From: Streptomyces gardneri
GTDB lineage: Bacteria; Actinomycetota; Actinomycetes; Streptomycetales; Streptomycetaceae
DNA: 64,000 bases
Assembly: GCF_006539185.1 (NCBI RefSeq)
Contig: NZ_BJMN01000001.1
Span: forward strand, 62,001 to 126,000
Reading direction: 5' to 3'
Of this stretch, positions 1-9,151 are shown one piece after another. The notes beneath the pieces were generated by a model, which was given only the letters and a program-made list of their open reading frames with translations, had not been told where the DNA came from and made no database searches. Made by a program: the position numbers and the translations under genes. How positions within the stretch are numbered: the first letter of the stretch is position 1; the number at the start of each line of letters is the position of its first letter.

Positions 1-240
1 TTCGAGGACTTCACGTACGTACGGGAGATCGCGAACCCCGACGGCCGCGACCACGCCCTCGTCTTCACCGCGACGGTCGCCGGGAAGCAGATCCAGGGCT
101 GTGACTTCCTGCACTTCGACGAGGACGGGAAGATCGACGACCTGACCGTCATGGTCCGCCCCCTGTCGGCGGCCCGGGCGCTCTCCGAGGCCATGGGCGC
201 CCAGTTCGACCGGATCGCCCGCGAGGCGGCCGGCGGCTGA
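1..240 (+). CDS. NTF2/SnoaL-like family protein (C-terminal part)
   Basis: The open frame enters from the left edge and stops at TGA 238-240, so only the last 79 residues are visible. The strand pattern (FEDFTYVREI, HALVFTATVAGKQIQGCDFL, FDEDGKIDDLTVMVRPL) is the typical C-terminal half of the NTF2-like alpha+beta barrel, with the closing helix ALSEAMGAQFDRIAREA. Members of this superfamily are small enzymes or ligand-binding proteins, and nothing here indicates a substrate. The gene faces a relic of an AraC-type regulator and then the argG terminator. The start and any signal sequence lie outside the window. Confidence 0.8.
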   Translation, partial: FEDFTYVREIANPDGRDHALVFTATVAGKQIQGCDFLHFDEDGKIDDLTVMVRPLSAARALSEAMGAQFDRIAREAAGG

Positions 241-304
241 GGCGTTCACCGGCGCGCCCTGCCGCGCGGGCGCCTGGGGCCGTCGCCGCCTCCGGGGCTG
301 CCGT

Positions 305-358
305 CCTCGACTCGCCGCGGAAGGTGCGCCGGTAGGCGAGCGGGGTGACGCCGATGGC
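305..358 (-). pseudogene. Relic of the C-terminal end of an AraC/GlxA-type regulator
   Basis: Read on the minus strand this stretch gives AIGVTPLAYRRTFRGESR. That closely resembles the last motif of the second helix-turn-helix of AraC/GlxA-family activators, which typically ends GVSPxAYRRxFR. No helix-turn-helix sequence precedes it. The frame runs straight back into the argG terminator hairpin, so the rest of the regulator is missing. The tail continues in frame into the antisense of the NTF2-like gene. I read it as the stump of a deleted regulator. Chance similarity over 13 or so residues cannot be excluded. Confidence 0.4.
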
Positions 359-359
359 G

Positions 360-400
360 AAAGGGCCGGCCCGGCGCACAGTGCGCCGGGCCGGCCCTTT
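360..400 (-). terminator. Perfect 20-bp inverted repeat, argG terminator
   Basis: Bases 360-379 (AAAGGGCCGGCCCGGCGCAC) are exactly complementary to 381-400, with only base 380 between the arms. The stem sits 26 bases beyond the argG stop codon and begins and ends with AAA/TTT, so it can act as a terminator in either direction. It abuts the AraC relic at 305-358. Confidence 0.85.
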
Positions 401-425
401 CGTCGGTGTGAGGTGGGGCGGACGG

Positions 426-1914
<1,489 letters not shown>

Positions 1915-2022
1915 ACGTCGGTCCGTGGGGAGGTCGGTGCCGGGTGGGCTTACCCCTGGTACGGTCCCTCACCGACCGATGCTCCGTCCAGGAGCGACGG
2001 CGTCCGGGGAGGGGTGGAGAAG

Positions 2023-2868
2023 GTGCAGCTCACGAGCGGGGTTCTTCCCGAGGATCTGGCCGAGGCGATACGGGGGACCGCCCGGGACATCGCCGAGATA
2101 CTCGCTGGCAGTGGTGATGGCGGCGGTAGCGGTCGTGGTGGCGCCGCCGGGCATCGGGGCGGCCTGCCCGTTCCCCGGTCCGTCTGGACCGTCGGCGAGG
2201 CCGCGGCGCACCTGGCCCAGGCCAACGCCCTCATGGCCGACCTCGCCGCCGGCCGGGAACGCCCCTACGGCGACGGCACCCCCGGCAGCCTGGCCGAGGC
2301 CAACGAGCGCGCCCTCGCCGCATTCGCGGAGCGCGACCCCGCGACCCTCGCCGACATGATCACGGCGCAGGCCGAGGCCTTCCTCGCCGCCGTCGAGCGC
2401 CGCGACCTGGCCGAGGTGCTCACCACCCCGCTCGGCACCATGAGCCCGGCCGTCCTCGGCTCGTACCTGCTGACCCACATGCTCGGCCACGGCTACGACC
2501 TGGCCCTCGCCCTGGGCCGCCCCCACATGCTCGACGCCCGCAGGGTCGCCCTCACCCTCCCGTTCATGATCACCGCGATGCCGCGGGTCGCCGACCCGGC
2601 CGCCGTCGCCGGTCTGACCGCCCGCTTCGCGGTACGGCTCCGGGGCGGCCCGGGCTTCGGTGTCACCGTGACGGACGGCGAGGTCCAGGTCGCGCACGAG
2701 CCGCCGGCCCGTCCCGACTGCACGATCCTGACGGAGCCGGTCGCCTTCCTGCTCCTCGCGCTCGGCCGGCTCGACCCGTGGCCCGTGATCGCCCGGGGCA
2801 AGGCGCTCGGCTGGGGGCGCAAGCCCTGGCTCGCGCCCCGCTTCCCCACCCTCTTCCGCGCGCCCTGA
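2023..2868 (+). CDS. MDMPI/DinB-fold protein with C-terminal SCP2 domain
   Basis: 281 residues, GTG start with GGAG just upstream. The N-terminal half is helical and resembles the maleylpyruvate-isomerase/mycothiol-dependent DinB fold (WTVGEAAAHLAQANALMADL, then LLTHMLGHGYDLALALG, whose histidines may bind metal). The C-terminal 90 residues (ARFAVRLRGGPGFGVTVTDG to the end) look like the SCP2 sterol-carrier fold that often follows this domain in actinomycetes. An unusual glycine-rich insertion lies near residues 30-48 (GSGDGGGSGRGGAAGHRGG). A GTG nine bases upstream (2014) is an alternative start. The substrate is unknown. The gene is divergent from argG across 142 bases. Confidence 0.75.
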   Translation: MQLTSGVLPEDLAEAIRGTARDIAEILAGSGDGGGSGRGGAAGHRGGLPVPRSVWTVGEAAAHLAQANALMADLAAGRERPYGDGTPGSLAEANERALAAFAERDPATLADMITAQAEAFLAAVERRDLAEVLTTPLGTMSPAVLGSYLLTHMLGHGYDLALALGRPHMLDARRVALTLPFMITAMPRVADPAAVAGLTARFAVRLRGGPGFGVTVTDGEVQVAHEPPARPDCTILTEPVAFLLLALGRLDPWPVIARGKALGWGRKPWLAPRFPTLFRAP

Positions 2869-2964
2869 GGCCCGTGCCGGTGGATCCTTGTAGTAACCGG
2901 GCGAACGGCCGCCGGGAGCCACCGAGCGGACGGATCCCGGTAGCGACGTGCGAGGAGGCAGACC

Positions 2965-3264
2965 ATGACACGTACCCAGGAGTGGACGGTCGGCCTGGAA
3001 CTGGTCGAGGACAGCGGCAGGACCGAGGCCGAGGCGCGGCTGAGCACCGGCACCTCGACCATCACGGGCCACGGAACCGCTCGCTGCAACCCGTCGGACG
3101 TGGACGTCCCGGCGATCGGCGACGAGCTCGCCGCGAGCCGGGCGATGAAGGACCTGGCCGGCAAGCTGATGCGGGAGGCCAACCGGGAGATGGAGGCGGT
3201 GGGAGCGGGGACCGTACCCAAGCACACCGGACCCGGATACGGCTGGCCGGAGGCGGTCTCCTGA
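2965..3264 (+). CDS. DUF1876 family protein (dormancy-type small protein)
   Basis: 99 residues behind an ideal GAGGAGG site. The sequence follows the DUF1876 pattern: KEWTV-like start (QEWTVGLELVEDSG), AEARLSTGTSTITGHGTARCNPSD, VPAIGDELAASRAMKDLAGKL. Mycobacterial relatives (Rv1738, Rv2632c) belong to hypoxia/dormancy regulons and have been compared structurally with ribosome-hibernation factors. The neighbouring CBS-BON gene and the universal stress protein at 14.8 kb belong to the same kind of regulon, so a stress or dormancy role is a fair inference. Its stop codon overlaps the first unit of the 17-bp tandem repeat. Confidence 0.85.
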   Translation: MTRTQEWTVGLELVEDSGRTEAEARLSTGTSTITGHGTARCNPSDVDVPAIGDELAASRAMKDLAGKLMREANREMEAVGAGTVPKHTGPGYGWPEAVS

Positions 3265-3398
3265 CCCTCGGGGTCTTGTGACCCTCGGGGTCTCCCGACC
3301 CTCGGGGTCTTCTGACCCTCGGATCGTCCTGAGCCTCGGGACCTCCTGAGCCTCGGAGTCGTCCGGGCTTCGCGATCTCCTGAGCCTTGGGGGCTTCC
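3263..3398. repeat. 17-bp tandem repeat, eight degenerate units
   Basis: Units start at 3263, 3280, 3297, 3314, 3331, 3348, 3365 and 3382, with exact 17-base spacing. The first three are nearly identical (GACCCTCGGGGTCTTGT) and each contains GACCC-TCG-GGGTC, a small hairpin. Units 4-8 drift progressively (GAGCCTCGGGACCTCCT, GAGCCTTGGGGGCTTCC). The array begins inside the DUF1876 stop codon and fills most of the space up to the convergent CBS gene. No spacer sequences separate the units, so it is not a CRISPR. Confidence 0.9.
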
Positions 3399-3421
3399 GG
3401 GGGAGCCGCCACCCGCCCCCA

Positions 3422-3456
3422 GGGGCCCGGCCCGGCGTCATCGCCCGGCCGGACCC
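3422..3456. terminator. Imperfect GC-rich hairpin between convergent genes
   Basis: GGGGCCCGGCCCGGC at 3422-3436 pairs with 3442-3456 at 13 of 15 positions, leaving a 5-base loop. It lies just past the stop of the minus-strand CBS-BON gene and beyond the repeat array for the plus-strand gene, so it may serve both. Confidence 0.5.
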
Positions 3457-3476
3457 CTCCCGCACCGATGCTCCGC

Positions 3477-4085
3477 CTACGCGGTGCCGTCCGCGTCGCT
3501 GTCCCCGTGCGCGAGCCGGTCCACGACCTCCACCACCCCGTCCACCGTCTCGCACAGCCGGACCAGGACCGGCCTGACGCCCGGGTCGGGCAGGTCGCCG
3601 CTGAGCGTCACCACACCCTCGTCGACGTCGATGTGCACGGCGGCGGGGGAGAGGCGCAGGATGCGGACGACGACGTCCTCCCGGATCTCCTCCTGGATCG
3701 ACCGGTCCCGCCGCAGGAACAGCTGGAGGAGGTCGCTCCGGCTCAGCACGCCGATGAGCCGGCCGTCCGAGTCCACCACCGGCAGTCGCTTCACTCGGTG
3801 CCGCTCCATCAGCCGGGCCGCCTCGACCGCCGTCCACGAAGGGCGGGCCGTCACGACCGGGCTCGACATCATGGCCTCGGCGGTGCTCGGGCCGTCCTTC
3901 GTGGTGTGCCGTCGCAGGAGGTCCGCCTCGGAGACGACGCCCACGGGCCGGTTCTCGTCGTCGACGACGGGGACAGCTGTGATGCCGTACTCGTCGAGGA
4001 GCCGCGCGATCTCCTTGAATGACGTCCCCCGCTGCACCGCGACCGCGGCCGGCGTCATCAGGTCCGCGACACTGCGGTTCCTCAT
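3477..4085 (-). CDS. CBS-CBS-BON domain protein
   Basis: 202 residues from ATG 4085 (MRNRSVADLMT). Two CBS motifs form a Bateman pair: VADLMTPAAVAVQRGTSFKE to VGVVSEADLLR, then AMMSSPVVTARPSWTAVEAA to IGVLSRSDLLQ. A BON domain follows (EEIREDVVVRIL, VHIDVDEGVVTLSGDLP, VEVVDRL). CBS pairs usually bind adenine nucleotides, and BON domains bind membranes or other proteins. The arrangement is common in actinomycete stress and dormancy regulons. A longer frame upstream lacks family similarity and would run into the neighbouring promoter region. It converges on the DUF1876 gene. Confidence 0.85.
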   Translation of the reverse strand: MRNRSVADLMTPAAVAVQRGTSFKEIARLLDEYGITAVPVVDDENRPVGVVSEADLLRRHTTKDGPSTAEAMMSSPVVTARPSWTAVEAARLMERHRVKRLPVVDSDGRLIGVLSRSDLLQLFLRRDRSIQEEIREDVVVRILRLSPAAVHIDVDEGVVTLSGDLPDPGVRPVLVRLCETVDGVVEVVDRLAHGDSDADGTA

Positions 4086-4193
4086 CGTCCGTTCCGTCCC
4101 TTCTGCGTTCCGGACTCCATGGTCCCGCACCGGAGGTAGTCCCGGTGTGAGGGGGTGGCGAACGTGGGTGCGACGAGGGCTTGCCGGATATGA

Positions 4194-4217
4194 CATGTAC
4201 ATGGTTACTTCGGGTAA
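4194..4217. promoter_or_regulatory. Paired palindromes upstream of YncE-like gene
   Basis: CATGTACATG at 4194-4203 is a perfect palindrome. It is followed directly by the smaller inverted repeat TTAC-TTCGG-GTAA. They lie 32-56 bases before the YncE-like start and about 110 bases before the divergent CBS gene. A regulator-binding site is plausible. No regulator can be named. Confidence 0.3.
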
Positions 4218-4249
4218 GTCGCGGTTCCGAGACGGAAGAAGGACCTCTC

Positions 4250-5569
4250 ATGTCATCCCCTCGCACCCTCCACCGCCGCCGTTTCGGCGGCGCTCTCGCG
4301 CTGGCCCTCGCGATGCTCGCGACGACCGGTGCCACCGGAACGGCCGCCCCGGGAAGGGCCGCTCCGGAGGCGGCCGCCCCGGGAGCGGCCGCTGCCGGAC
4401 CGGTCGCGGACGGCGTCCGCTCCGGGCTGCGGGAGGTGATGTTCGTCGGCAACAACTGGGACGGCACGGCCGACGTCATCGAGTCCCGGGGCGACTTCCG
4501 CCGCATCGCGCGCCTGAACGTCGTCCCCGACAAGGAGGAGCGGCTGCGGGAGATCTATCTGAACCCCGTCAAGCTCGCCTTCTTCCTCGGCGTCCGCAGC
4601 GGGCCGGGCGAGGGGCACGACCAGTTCGTCGACGACATGTACGCGACCCCCGACGGTTCGGCCATGGTCGTCTCCCGCCCCAGCTTCGCGGACGTCGTCT
4701 CCCTCGACCTGCGCACCGGCCGTATCAACTGGCGCTTCCCGGTGGCCGGTTACCGCGCCGACCACATGGCCGTCTCGCCCGACGGCACGCGGGTCGCGGT
4801 CTCCGCCTCCACGGCGAACACGGTGCACGTCCTCGACATCGCCACCGGCCGTCAACTCGGCTCGTTCAAGACCGGCGACAAGCCGCACGAGAACGTCTTC
4901 ACCTCCGACGGCCGCCTGTGGAACATGTCCATCGGCGAGGTGACCACCGCCCTCGACGCGCCCTGGCTCGACTGGACCAAGGGAGACCGTCGCATCACCG
5001 TCGTCGACGCCCGCACCTTCGAGACCGTCCGGGTGATCGACATGCGCGACCGCCTCGACGCCTTCGGTCGCGACGACCTCTCCGACGCCGTACGGCCGCT
5101 CGTCTTCACCCCGGACGAGAAGACCCTGTACTTCCAGGTCTCGTTCCTCAGCGGCTTCCTGGAGTACGACCTCGCCACCGACCGGATCACCCGGGCCAAG
5201 TACCTCCCCGGCAGTCCGTCCACCGATCCCGACCGTACGAAGTGGGTCAACGACTCGCGTCACCACGGCCTTTCGATCAGCCTCGACGGCGCCAAGCTGT
5301 GCGTCGCCGGAACGATGGACGACTACGCCACCGTCGTCGACCGGGCGACCCTCCGGCAGGGCCCGCTCGTCGAGGTGTCCAAGCCCTACTGGGCGACCGT
5401 GAGCGGCGACGGACGGTCCTGCGTCGTCTCGGAGAGCGGCGCCGACCGGGTGACCGCGATCGACTTCGAGACCGGCCGGCGGGTGGCCACCGTCGAGGTC
5501 GGCGACCACCCCCAGCGCGTCCGGCTCGCCCGGGTGCCCGCCGACTGGACGGGCACCACAGGGAGTTGA
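4250..5569 (+). CDS. Secreted YncE-like beta-propeller protein
   Basis: 439 residues; ATG 4250 follows GAAGAAGGACC. The N-terminus (HRRRFGGALALALAMLATTGATGTAA) is an export signal with an RRxF core, so Tat export is possible. A low-complexity AAPGAAAAG stretch follows. The body carries propeller blades of the YVTN/YncE type, with repeats such as HMAVSPDGTRVAVSASTANTVHVLDIATGRQLG and GLSISLDGAKLCVAGTMDDYATVVDRAT, ending VTAIDFETGRRVATVEVGDHPQRVR. Such proteins are extracytoplasmic binding scaffolds. No catalytic motif is seen. It converges on the membrane-dipeptidase gene with 19 bases between stops. Confidence 0.75.
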   Translation: MSSPRTLHRRRFGGALALALAMLATTGATGTAAPGRAAPEAAAPGAAAAGPVADGVRSGLREVMFVGNNWDGTADVIESRGDFRRIARLNVVPDKEERLREIYLNPVKLAFFLGVRSGPGEGHDQFVDDMYATPDGSAMVVSRPSFADVVSLDLRTGRINWRFPVAGYRADHMAVSPDGTRVAVSASTANTVHVLDIATGRQLGSFKTGDKPHENVFTSDGRLWNMSIGEVTTALDAPWLDWTKGDRRITVVDARTFETVRVIDMRDRLDAFGRDDLSDAVRPLVFTPDEKTLYFQVSFLSGFLEYDLATDRITRAKYLPGSPSTDPDRTKWVNDSRHHGLSISLDGAKLCVAGTMDDYATVVDRATLRQGPLVEVSKPYWATVSGDGRSCVVSESGADRVTAIDFETGRRVATVEVGDHPQRVRLARVPADWTGTTGS

Positions 5570-5588
5570 TCCGGAACGGCGGCAGGCG

Positions 5589-7664
5589 TCAGGTGCGGTG
5601 CACCGCGACCTCGTGGAGCGAGTAGCCCCACTGGGTCGCGCGCCGCACCCCCTGGATCCGTACGTACCGCGCGGGCTGCGAGTCGAACTCGGCCGTGTCG
5701 TAGCCGCCGTCGCCGGCGGTCGTGGACCACGCCGTCCGCCAGTCCGTGCCGTTCTCCGACAGCTCGATGCGGTACTCCTGTGCGTAGGCCCGCTCCCAGT
5801 CCAGGGTCACCTTGCCGACCCGGTGCACGGCCCCGAGGTCCATCCGGAGCCACTGGTCGTCCGACCAGTCACTGGCCCAGCGGGTGCCCGCGTCACCGTC
5901 GACGGCGCGACCCGGCGCGTAGCTGGTGAACGGGTGCCACTCCGAGGAGCTCGCCGAAGTCGCCGCGCCGGTGGCGAGGTTGATCCCCGGCTCGTGCTTC
6001 TCGGTCGACTTCCACGTGGTCAGGTACGACTCCGCCCCGTCGGCCAGCTCGTCCACGACCCCCTGGCCGCCGCTGAGCCGGATCTGCTCGATCCAGTCCG
6101 GGACCAGGCCGTTGTGCGCGGCGCCGTCGGTGTTGAGGTCCCAGGTGCGCTCGCCCGTGACCTGGCGGTCGATCATCGCGCCGCCGTCGGCGCTGCGGAA
6201 GGGGTACTTGACGGCGTTCGGGGCGTCCGGGCCGACCGGGCCCGGCCAGCCGCCGACGCCGTTCATGTCCGTGCCGTAGCCGAGGCCGACCCCGTACTTC
6301 TCGCGGAGGTCCGCCTTCTGGCCCGCCTCGCCGATGAAGCCCTCGGCGCCGTGCATGTACTGGGCGACGAAGCCGCCGAGGCGGTAGAGGCGCTCGGTCC
6401 AGTCGAGGTCCATCCAGCTGTGGGTGGACAGGACGCCGGGGTACTCCTCGGCCTCCAGGATGTCGAGCGCCCGCCCGGCGGCCTTGACGCTCATGTGGTC
6501 GAGCTCCAGCATCATGCCCCGGTCGATCATGCCCCGCAGGGCGTGCTCGCCCAGCCTGGTGAGGCCCCGGGTGTTGCACTTGGCGTCCGAGGCGTACGAG
6601 GGCACGCTGACCCCGGCCGGCAGCTTCGACGCCATCACGGGCGCGGCGGCCAGGCCGATCGGGTTGTCGTGCTGCGGGCCGGTGCACCGCTCGGTCGCCC
6701 AGAAGGTGCCGGTGGAGAGGAACTGGCCGATGTTGACGGCCGTGCCGATGGCCCCCTGGTCGAACCGCACCCCGCACAGCGCGTTGTCGAACTTGTGGCA
6801 CAGGAACATGCTGCGCACGCCGAGCCCGTACAGCTCGTCGAGGCCGCGGTCGATGTCGGCCTTGTCGCACTGGGCGACGTCGAGGATCTGCTTGCAGCCG
6901 AACGGCTCGGAGGTCTCGACGCCGAGGACGACCGCGAGCTTGCCCTGCTCGATCACCGAGCGGGCCTGGGCGGAGTCGGTGACGATCCGGAACCAGCCCT
7001 TTCCGGGGCCGCCGTACATGCCGTCGACGTAGTCCTGGAGCTCGTACGTCTTCTTGGCCTGGAGGCGGATCGACTCCATCTCGTCACAGCCGCGGTCCCG
7101 GGGCAGGATCGAGCAGATCAGGCCGTTCGTCACCAGGTCGTTGACGAGTACGCGCTGACCGCCGCGCCAGGCCCGCTCGACCCAGGCGTAGTAGTTCTGC
7201 TGGTGCGTCAGGGAGTTGTTGGCGGGCCAGTCCTTGAACGAGGGCCAGCCGACCGGGTCGTGGGTGCCGTCGGCGCCGCCGGTGATGTTCTCGAACAGCG
7301 CGCCCCGGCCGTCCGGGTAGTGCTCGGGGCAGTCCTTGAGCGCGTCGGCGATGCCGGCCGTGGAGAACGTCTTGCCGCAGATGAGCCGGCCGCCGAACCC
7401 TTCGTTGGACATCAGGTGGTTGTGCGCGTCGACGAATCCGCGCACCTTCCCCTGGGTGTCGGTCCCGGTGAACGGCGCACCGGTGACGTTGATCCCGGAG
7501 TCCGGTGCGGGCCGGGACGCCGGCTCCCACCATGCTCCGGTCGCGGCTCCGGCGGCGGCCGCCGGAACCGGCCCGGAGCCGAAGAGAAGGGCCGCGAGGG
7601 CCAGGAACAGCGCGAGGAGGGCGGATCGGCCGCCGCTCCTTCGCGGTGAGGGTCGAGTCGTCAT
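5589..7664 (-). CDS. Secreted amidohydrolase/membrane-dipeptidase-like protein with CBM32 tail
   Basis: 691 residues. ATG 7664 begins a clear Sec signal (RSALLALFLALAALLFGSGPVPAAAA). Metal-site elements of the amidohydrolase superfamily are seen: GFVDAHNHLMSNEG (HxH), MLELDHMSVKAAGRALDIL, VLSTHSWMDLD and LGYGTDMNGVGG. The last 130 residues form an F5/8-type (discoidin, CBM32) domain: ATSASSSEWHPFTSYAPGRAVDGDAGTRWAS, YRIELSENGTDW, ARYVRIQGVRRATQWGYSLHEV. It probably acts outside the cell on a peptide or glycoconjugate. Several cysteines (GGRLICGKTF, CDKADID, LCHKFDNALCGVRF) could form disulfides. Confidence 0.75.
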   Translation of the reverse strand: MTTRPSPRRSGGRSALLALFLALAALLFGSGPVPAAAAGAATGAWWEPASRPAPDSGINVTGAPFTGTDTQGKVRGFVDAHNHLMSNEGFGGRLICGKTFSTAGIADALKDCPEHYPDGRGALFENITGGADGTHDPVGWPSFKDWPANNSLTHQQNYYAWVERAWRGGQRVLVNDLVTNGLICSILPRDRGCDEMESIRLQAKKTYELQDYVDGMYGGPGKGWFRIVTDSAQARSVIEQGKLAVVLGVETSEPFGCKQILDVAQCDKADIDRGLDELYGLGVRSMFLCHKFDNALCGVRFDQGAIGTAVNIGQFLSTGTFWATERCTGPQHDNPIGLAAAPVMASKLPAGVSVPSYASDAKCNTRGLTRLGEHALRGMIDRGMMLELDHMSVKAAGRALDILEAEEYPGVLSTHSWMDLDWTERLYRLGGFVAQYMHGAEGFIGEAGQKADLREKYGVGLGYGTDMNGVGGWPGPVGPDAPNAVKYPFRSADGGAMIDRQVTGERTWDLNTDGAAHNGLVPDWIEQIRLSGGQGVVDELADGAESYLTTWKSTEKHEPGINLATGAATSASSSEWHPFTSYAPGRAVDGDAGTRWASDWSDDQWLRMDLGAVHRVGKVTLDWERAYAQEYRIELSENGTDWRTAWSTTAGDGGYDTAEFDSQPARYVRIQGVRRATQWGYSLHEVAVHRT

Positions 7665-7706
7665 CGGGCGAGGCCTTCGGTCGATGGGGGTGTGCCGGGC
7701 GCCCCG

Positions 7707-7735
7707 AGAATCCCGGTGTCGAGCCAGTGAGTCAA
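7707..7735 (-). promoter_or_regulatory. Sigma-70-like promoter for the dipeptidase-like gene
   Basis: On the minus strand TTGACT (7735-7730) and GATTCT (7712-7707) are separated by 17 bases. This is the spacing for a housekeeping-type promoter and leaves a leader of about 40 bases before ATG 7664. Confidence 0.4.
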
Positions 7736-7783
7736 GAGTCCGGGACAAACGACCTGTTGGCGAAGTGACCGACGGGTAGGCTG

Positions 7784-8377
7784 CTATCCACCGATCAGTA
7801 CGGCGAGCTGATCGGCCGTCATATCGAGGTGCGCGTCAGCGACTTGCTCGTCCCTCAGGACCAGGTACTGGAGCGTGAGCCCGTCGATCGCCGCGGCCAG
7901 GTACCGCGCGAGCACCTCCACCGGCACCCGCGGCTCCACACCGAGGACGGAGCGCACCTGGTCGATCAGGACGGCCGCCGACGCCACGTACTGCGCGTAC
8001 TGGGCGCGCGCCAGATGCTCGAACCCCGGCTCACGCAGGGCGTACTGGGTGAGGTCGTACGTCAGCATGTGCTCACCGGGGTGTGCAGTGACGTGGTCCC
8101 AGTACGTCTGCAGCCCGGCCCGCACGGTCTCGCGCAGCGTGGCCCTCGGCTCGACCGCCGACTTCACGCGGGCGACGTAGTTCCCGGTGATCGTCTCGAT
8201 CGCGGCTTCGAGCAGCGCCTGCTTCGAGTCGAAGCAGTAGTGGAAGACGCTCAGTGAGACGCCCGCCTCCGCGCAGATCGACCGTGTGGTCGTCCGCGCG
8301 ACACCGTCCCTGGTCATCGCCCTGATCGCCGCCTCGACGAGCTGCGTGCGTCGTTCGGCCGACGGCATCCGCGCCAT
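7784..8377 (-). CDS. TetR-family regulator
   Basis: 197 residues. The perfect AGGAGG five bases before ATG 8377 decides the start against a longer frame. The N-terminal helix-turn-helix reads RRTQLVEAAIRAMTRDGVARTTTRSICAEAGVSLSVFHYCFDSKQALLEAAIETI. The C-terminal ligand domain includes HVTAHPGEHMLTYDLTQYALREPGFEHLARAQYAQYV, a pattern common in BetI-like actinomycete TetR proteins. The target is not evident. It is divergent from a secreted-protein gene at 8537 and may act on that 159-base intergenic region. Confidence 0.9.
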   Translation of the reverse strand: MARMPSAERRTQLVEAAIRAMTRDGVARTTTRSICAEAGVSLSVFHYCFDSKQALLEAAIETITGNYVARVKSAVEPRATLRETVRAGLQTYWDHVTAHPGEHMLTYDLTQYALREPGFEHLARAQYAQYVASAAVLIDQVRSVLGVEPRVPVEVLARYLAAAIDGLTLQYLVLRDEQVADAHLDMTADQLAVLIGG

Positions 8378-8536
8378 GGTTCCTCCTCGCGTCCGGCGAC
8401 AGGGTAAGGCGAGAGGAGCGCCGCGCGTAACGGCGTTCCACAAGGCCGGTCACCCGCCGTGCACCTCGTCGACCTGCGTTCCGCGTGGCGTGGGGGGAAG
8501 CTGAAGGCAGGGGAACGCTCGGAAGGAGCCGCCGCC

Positions 8537-9136
8537 ATGGGAGGAAGTTCGCGTCGCCCTCATGGACTCGTGCGCCTCGCGACCGTCGCTGTCGCGGTGG
8601 TCGCGGGCTCGGCCATGTTGTCCCTGGAGGCACCGGCCGCGCCCAGCCCGTCGCCGGACGACGTGCGCACCCTCAGGCAGGGTCAGACGCTGACGGTCGC
8701 GATCTCACCCAACGACCTCTTCGACATCCCGGCGAGCTCGGCCGACGTGACCCTCACCGCCGTGAAGCAGGCGGACCGGCTCCCGCAGGGCGAGTCCTTG
8801 GACCCTGAGGTCGCCGAGCGGGGTATGACGTTCGTCTGCCTGGAGTTCAAGGTCAAGAACGTGAGTACCGAGGAGTTCGACACCTCGCACCTGACCAAGG
8901 CGCGCTGGAGCGGCAAGGACGGGGAGACGAAGAACGTCGGCCAGGTCATCGGCGCGCACTGCGCCGGGCTCGGCCTCGTCAAGGAGAACCTGCTGACCGA
9001 ACCGGATCCCCGGCCCGGTGAGTACGTGCGAGGCACCAGCGTGTTCGAGGTGCCCGACGGTCAGGCGGGCGCCCTGGAGTTCGCCGACGTCGCGGACCAC
9101 CCCCTGTTCAAGGTCGAGACGACGGCCTCCCCCTGA
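8537..9136 (+). CDS. Secreted DUF4352-like protein
   Basis: 199 residues from ATG 8537 after GGAAGGAG. The N-terminal hydrophobic segment (LVRLATVAVAVVAGSAMLSLEAPAAP) is a Sec signal without a lipobox cysteine. The mature part has an immunoglobulin-like pattern (MTFVCLEFKVKNVSTEEFDTSHLTKARWSG) resembling the DUF4352 family of extracytoplasmic beta proteins. Two cysteines (FVCLEF, GAHCAGLG) may pair. Function is unknown. The assignment to DUF4352 rests on pattern only. Confidence 0.6.
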   Translation: MGGSSRRPHGLVRLATVAVAVVAGSAMLSLEAPAAPSPSPDDVRTLRQGQTLTVAISPNDLFDIPASSADVTLTAVKQADRLPQGESLDPEVAERGMTFVCLEFKVKNVSTEEFDTSHLTKARWSGKDGETKNVGQVIGAHCAGLGLVKENLLTEPDPRPGEYVRGTSVFEVPDGQAGALEFADVADHPLFKVETTASP

Positions 9137-9151
9137 GGAGGCGACCGGGTC

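Noticed and set aside
3263..3398. CRISPR-like array
   Set aside because: The 17-bp units follow each other without spacers and no cas genes are present.
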